Positions 6,294 through 9,754 of a stretch of 9,754 nucleotides of DNA are shown piece by piece (the stretch's first letter is position 1; each line of letters starts with the position of its first letter). The DNA lies in NCBI GenBank assembly GCA_947487925.1, contig CANLCA010000067.1, positions 1 through 9,754 of the forward strand, given 5' to 3'. Under the pieces are notes generated by a model. The model had not been told where the DNA came from. It searched no databases and saw nothing but the letters and a program-made list of their open reading frames with translations. Origin of the DNA: Verrucomicrobiales bacterium (GTDB lineage: Bacteria; Verrucomicrobiota; Verrucomicrobiia; Limisphaerales; F1-80-MAGS106). The position numbers were made by a program, and so were the translations under genes.

Positions 6294-9191
6294 TTGAACC
6301 TGACACCCTTCATTCTTCGGTTTCGAGGTTTCCTATGGTGCATGGCATTCTTGATGTGTTGCCCCCCTGGATTCGGGCAAATCTTGCTGGGTCGGCAAGT
6401 TTTGACCCTTGATGGAGAGGGTTCCTTCGTGGAGTTGCCGAGAGGGGTGTTCGCTGGGTTGAAACAAGCCACGGTGGAGGGTTGGATCAAGTGGGAGCGT
6501 TTGGATCCGTTTTCACGCTTTTTCGAATATGGTGCGACTCAGCGGTCCATCGCGGTGATGCACCATGAGGTTTCTCCGGACCTGATGTTTCAAGTGTGGC
6601 CCGGCACCCGGCGCGCTTCGGGGATTCACATGTCAGGAATCATCCGTAGCAACGAATGGTGCCACATCGCAGCGGTGTGTGGTACCGGGGGCATGAAGCT
6701 CTACTTTAACGGGGTGCTCTTAGGAGATCATCCGTCCTCGGTGTCCTTCTCGGAGATGGGCCCTCAAGCGAGGGCATTTTTAGGCAAGTCGGCTTGGTTT
6801 CGACATGATGGCGCGACAAAAGGCCAGCTGGCGGAGTTTCGAGTCTGGAATACGGTGAGAAGTCAGCAAGAGATCCGCGAAGGTCTGTTCCGTCGATTGA
6901 GCGGGAACGAGCCGGGGTTGGTAGGGGTCTGGCCGTTTGATGGCAACGCTGAGGATCTTGGAACCAACCGTTACCACGGGCTGGTGCGGGGGAGGGCTGA
7001 ATTCTTTCAAGGTTCGCTCCCGAGTACCGAGGAACTTCCTCGTTTTGCCGTGGTCGATGGCCAGACGCTGGATCCCATGGGTAACCTTCTGAACAAGGTC
7101 TTGGTTTACCTGGACGCCGAAGGTAACACGCGGACATTTTCCAGGAGCGGGATTATGGGCAGTTTTCCGGTGGCCAATCCCGGCAGCTTCCGCATGGCAA
7201 GTTACGATGTGATGGTTCCGCTGAGGATCGAAGGGGTGGCGACCAACGGCTACTCGGGCTCCGCCGAGGTGGTGCTTCGACCAGGAGAGGTTCATAAGCT
7301 CAATCTGGTTTTGAATCCCGTGGGACCGGGGGGGAGGATTCCTTCGCCTTTGTTGCGATACTTCTCCCGTGAACTCACGAACTCCCCGGTATCGAGACGC
7401 ATCAGCGCGGCGCGTCGATGGGCGGAAGCGGGTGCGGTGGCCGAAGAGGTGGGGCCGAGCCTGGCGGCTGCCTTGAAGGATGAAGAGAGGGATGTTCGAA
7501 TTTATGCGTCGGAAGCTCTCACCCATTTTCAGAGAGCCAGCGTGCAGGAGTTGGGGGCGTTGATTGGGGCGTTGAACGACACCGAATCCGAGGTGAGGAA
7601 GAACGCCGAAACCAAGCTCAAAAGGGTCACATTGCCCGACTCACTACAGCTCTATTTCACACGCAAAAGTGTGGCGATGACGTACCTTTTCTCGGGGCTG
7701 CTGATTTCTTTTACCCTTCTGCATTTTGTGCTCTATGTTTTCTATCCCAAGGAACGGAGCAATTTGCTTTATGCCCTGTATTGTGGCGCCTCGGCAGCAG
7801 CGACCATTCTCTTGGAAGCGCGAGACAACTCGGAGGGCTTTCCGATTGTTTTCATCGCCACGTTTTTTGCGGCGCTCATTTTCGCCCTGCGACTCGTTTA
7901 TTCGTTGTTCACGCCCAAACTGCCCCGGCGCTTTTGGTTCTTCCCGATCTATTGGCCCCTCTTTGTCTTGATGACCTGGCTCTTCCCGCAGTTGGATCGT
8001 GAGATTGGATTTTTTGGCGGCATGGCGGTTTTTTATGTTTCGATCCTCGGCGAGATGCTCCGGGTGATCAATGGAGCGATACGATCGAGGCTTGCTGGGG
8101 CATGGATCGTCGGAGTCGGGTTTGTGTTGTTGATCCTCTGCCAAATCACTTCCGTGCTGGCGCTGACCAAACCATCGGTCAAGGAATTCCTCGGCCACAC
8201 GCTGTCCGACAACCTCTTTCAGATCAGCGTGACGGCGTTTGTCGTGTCCAACTCTCTCTACCTGGCGCGGCAATTCGCTGTGACGAATCGCAACCTGTTC
8301 CAGGCGAAGACGGAGATCGAAGCGGCGAATTCTCAACTGGCCGTTGCGAAAGCCTCGGCGGAGGCTGCAAACCGGGCCAAGACACACTTTCTCGCCAGCA
8401 TGAGTCATGAGTTAAGAACGCCGCTCAACGCCATCATCGGCTACTCGGAAATGATGGAGGAAGAAGCCGTCGAAACGAACACTCAATCGTTTGTGCCGGA
8501 TTTGAAAAAAATCCAGATCGCCGCACGCCACCAGTTAAGCCTCGTCAACGACATCCTCGATTTCTCAAAAATCGAGGCTGGGAAAATGACGGTGTTCGTG
8601 GACGAATTCGACCTCCGCAAGGCAATGGAGGAAACCGCCGCCATGGTGCAACCGCTCGTGATCAAAAAAGGGAACCATTTTGAGCTGGCATCCTTTGAGC
8701 AGCTTGGAAATATGACATCGGACCAGACCAAAGTCCGTCAGATCCTCTTTAATCTGCTGAGCAACGCGAGCAAGTTCACAGAGAAAGGAGTCGTCAAATT
8801 GGAGGTCGAGAGAGTGCCGGCAATGCCTGTGTCTGAAGCAGGGGCGGCTCCTGCGACTCCAGAGAAGAGCGCCCCAATGGACGATCTGACACATCTCGAG
8901 AGGCTAGTTTTCAAGGTCTCGGACACTGGAATAGGCATGAGCCCCGAATCGGTGGGGCGAGTTTTTCAGCCATTTACCCAGGCTGATGTCACGACTCATG
9001 CCAGGTATGGTGGCACGGGGCTAGGGCTCGCGATCAGCAAGAAGTTTTGCGAGATGCTCGGGGGTCGACTCGAAGTCTCGAGCGAACCTGCAAAGGGATC
9101 CGTCTTCACGGTCACCCTGCCTGTCGTGGCGCCCTCCACGGAGGAGAGCGCGGTTTCTGACAAAAATCAGATGTCCGATTTAGGGGTTTAA
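6294..9191 (+). CDS. Membrane sensor histidine kinase: LamG-like, HEAT-like, 7TM, HisKA, HATPase
   Basis: The 965-residue protein starts with a hydrophobic signal-like segment (1-29). Residues 36-240 form a LamG (Laminin_G_3, concanavalin A-like) domain: TVEGWIKW (60-67), WCHIAAV (122-128), LYFNGVLLG (136-144), AEFRVWN (180-186). Residues 250-341 look like a beta-sandwich, possibly carboxypeptidase-regulatory-like. Residues 366-445 hold two HEAT-like repeats (LAAALKDEERDVRIYASEAL and LIGALNDTESEVRKNAETKL). Seven membrane helices follow (about 462-484, 489-507, 516-538, 547-564, 572-590, 601-624, 637-659), as in 7TMR-DISM receptors, then a coiled linker (665-698). HisKA has the phospho-acceptor H705 in SHELRTP. 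The ATPase domain has N820/N824, DTGIGM (877-882), FQPF (891-894) and GGTGLGL (906-912), all intact. There is no receiver domain and no response regulator gene nearby. The LamG and HEAT parts should lie in the periplasm. The TTG start at 6294 keeps the full signal segment but lacks an SD; an ATG at 6342 is an alternative. Confidence 0.9.
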   Translation: MNLTPFILRFRGFLWCMAFLMCCPPGFGQILLGRQVLTLDGEGSFVELPRGVFAGLKQATVEGWIKWERLDPFSRFFEYGATQRSIAVMHHEVSPDLMFQVWPGTRRASGIHMSGIIRSNEWCHIAAVCGTGGMKLYFNGVLLGDHPSSVSFSEMGPQARAFLGKSAWFRHDGATKGQLAEFRVWNTVRSQQEIREGLFRRLSGNEPGLVGVWPFDGNAEDLGTNRYHGLVRGRAEFFQGSLPSTEELPRFAVVDGQTLDPMGNLLNKVLVYLDAEGNTRTFSRSGIMGSFPVANPGSFRMASYDVMVPLRIEGVATNGYSGSAEVVLRPGEVHKLNLVLNPVGPGGRIPSPLLRYFSRELTNSPVSRRISAARRWAEAGAVAEEVGPSLAAALKDEERDVRIYASEALTHFQRASVQELGALIGALNDTESEVRKNAETKLKRVTLPDSLQLYFTRKSVAMTYLFSGLLISFTLLHFVLYVFYPKERSNLLYALYCGASAAATILLEARDNSEGFPIVFIATFFAALIFALRLVYSLFTPKLPRRFWFFPIYWPLFVLMTWLFPQLDREIGFFGGMAVFYVSILGEMLRVINGAIRSRLAGAWIVGVGFVLLILCQITSVLALTKPSVKEFLGHTLSDNLFQISVTAFVVSNSLYLARQFAVTNRNLFQAKTEIEAANSQLAVAKASAEAANRAKTHFLASMSHELRTPLNAIIGYSEMMEEEAVETNTQSFVPDLKKIQIAARHQLSLVNDILDFSKIEAGKMTVFVDEFDLRKAMEETAAMVQPLVIKKGNHFELASFEQLGNMTSDQTKVRQILFNLLSNASKFTEKGVVKLEVERVPAMPVSEAGAAPATPEKSAPMDDLTHLERLVFKVSDTGIGMSPESVGRVFQPFTQADVTTHARYGGTGLGLAISKKFCEMLGGRLEVSSEPAKGSVFTVTLPVVAPSTEESAVSDKNQMSDLGV

Positions 9192-9754
9192 GGCAATTGC
9201 CGAGGCCAATTCTTCCGCGGGATAGGTCCAGATCTCCGCGAGCGTCGGATGATAATGAGGAATGGTGGCCAGCGTATGGACGGTTAACCGTTGATGCATC
9301 GCCACGACGATTTCGTGGATCAACTCACCTCCAAGAGGGCCAACACAGCAGCCTCCCAGGATTTCTCCGGTGCCAGGGCAGGCCAGCAATTTCACAAACC
9401 CATCTCGAGCCTCCATTATCAACGATTTTCCATGGTCGTTGAATGGATAAGTCGCCGCCAGGAAAGGGATACCGCCGGCCCGTGCTGCTTTCTCGGTCAA
9501 CCCGACGGTGGCCATCTGGGGCTCCGTGAAAACGACACTCACCAAGAGACGGTCATCAATAGTTCTGGGCTGAGTGGGATGGAGGATGTTGTGAGCCGCA
9601 ATCTCCCCCTGTTGAATGGCGATGTGGACGATCTCATGGCGACCCGTGCAGTCGCCGGCCGCAAAGATGTGAGGAACGCTGGTTTGCATCGTCTGTTCGG
9701 TCCAAACTCGACCTGACTCAACGCGAACACCTGCCAATTCCAAACCCAGTCCCT
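9180..9754 (-). CDS. FAD-dependent pyridine nucleotide-disulfide oxidoreductase, C-terminal part (mercuric reductase/Lpd-like)
   Basis: About 190 C-terminal residues are present; the N-terminal FAD and NAD(P) domains and the redox CxxxxC lie beyond the right edge. The frame is open through the edge, so the in-frame TTG at 9743 is not the real start. IFAAGDCTG is the second FAD-binding motif (A-G-D). FTEPQMATVGLTE opens the dimerisation domain, and PHYHPTLAEIW carries the His-Glu pair (HPTxxE) that serves as acid-base in dihydrolipoamide dehydrogenase and related enzymes. True MerA proteins have YLTMAEG there and end in a Cys pair; this one ends AIALNP without cysteines, so mercury reduction is unlikely although such proteins are often labelled mercuric reductase. 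The stop lies inside the kinase gene on the other strand (12-bp tail-to-tail overlap). Confidence 0.88.
   Translation of the reverse strand, partial: GLGLELAGVRVESGRVWTEQTMQTSVPHIFAAGDCTGRHEIVHIAIQQGEIAAHNILHPTQPRTIDDRLLVSVVFTEPQMATVGLTEKAARAGGIPFLAATYPFNDHGKSLIMEARDGFVKLLACPGTGEILGGCCVGPLGGELIHEIVVAMHQRLTVHTLATIPHYHPTLAEIWTYPAEELASAIALNP

Noticed and set aside
7644..8408. Minus-strand 254-codon frame within the kinase gene
   Set aside because: It is the antisense of the membrane helices, giving a very hydrophilic Arg/Glu/Gln-rich product; typical shadow.
8555..8577. Perfect 9-bp hairpin CCTCGATTT / AAATCGAGG with a 5-nt loop
   Set aside because: It encodes the conserved HisKA stretch ILDFSKIE, has no T-run and lies mid-gene, so it is best explained by the protein sequence.
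9180..9754. Mercuric reductase (merA) identity
   Set aside because: The C-terminal Cys pair and the YLTMAEG motif of true MerA are missing; HPTLAE points to the wider Lpd-like disulfide oxidoreductase family.

Overview
The window is a stretch of bacterial chromosome, fairly GC-rich by eye, with dense genes, few clear Shine-Dalgarno sites and short repeat-filled gaps. A LamG-type (Laminin_G_3) plus HEAT sensor kinase, a YacG protein, heptameric intergenic repeats and weak ribosome binding sites suggest the Planctomycetes-Verrucomicrobia-Chlamydiae group, most likely Verrucomicrobiota. This is inferred from gene style; no rRNA or marker phylogeny is available here. I see no tRNA, rRNA, CRISPR array, transposase or phage gene.

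Layout, left to right. (1) On the minus strand, a possible start of a gene that leaves the left edge, then pdxH (pyridoxamine/pyridoxine 5'-phosphate oxidase). (2) A 257-bp gap with inverted repeats, then a plus-strand 472-residue protein with two ferritin-like halves, of which only the C-terminal one keeps a full set of di-iron ligand candidates. (3) A convergent junction filled by seven exact copies of a heptamer, which also supplies the stop codon of a minus-strand B12-binding-type radical SAM gene. (4) Divergent from it, a tightly coupled pair: yacG (zinc-finger gyrase inhibitor) and a class III PLP enzyme resembling (R)-1-hydroxy-2-aminoethylphosphonate ammonia-lyase (PbfA). (5) A 126-bp imperfect palindrome made of a second heptamer family, whose left arm holds the stop codon of the PLP gene. 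(6) An Rrf2-family regulator followed 11 nt later by a 965-residue membrane histidine kinase (signal peptide, LamG-like fold, HEAT-like repeats, seven membrane helices, HisKA, HATPase). (7) Overlapping the kinase tail by 12 bp on the opposite strand, the C-terminal part of a flavin disulfide oxidoreductase that runs off the right edge.

Most genes look like independent housekeeping or accessory units. The two likely transcription units are yacG with the PLP enzyme (ATGA overlap, good SD) and rrf2 with the kinase. PdxH makes the cofactor used by the PLP enzyme, but the two are not in one operon and no functional link is claimed. The most unusual items are the sensor kinase architecture, the double ferritin-like protein with one decayed half, and the two heptamer repeats that both lie on gene 3' ends. 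I did not find a convincing new multi-gene system.
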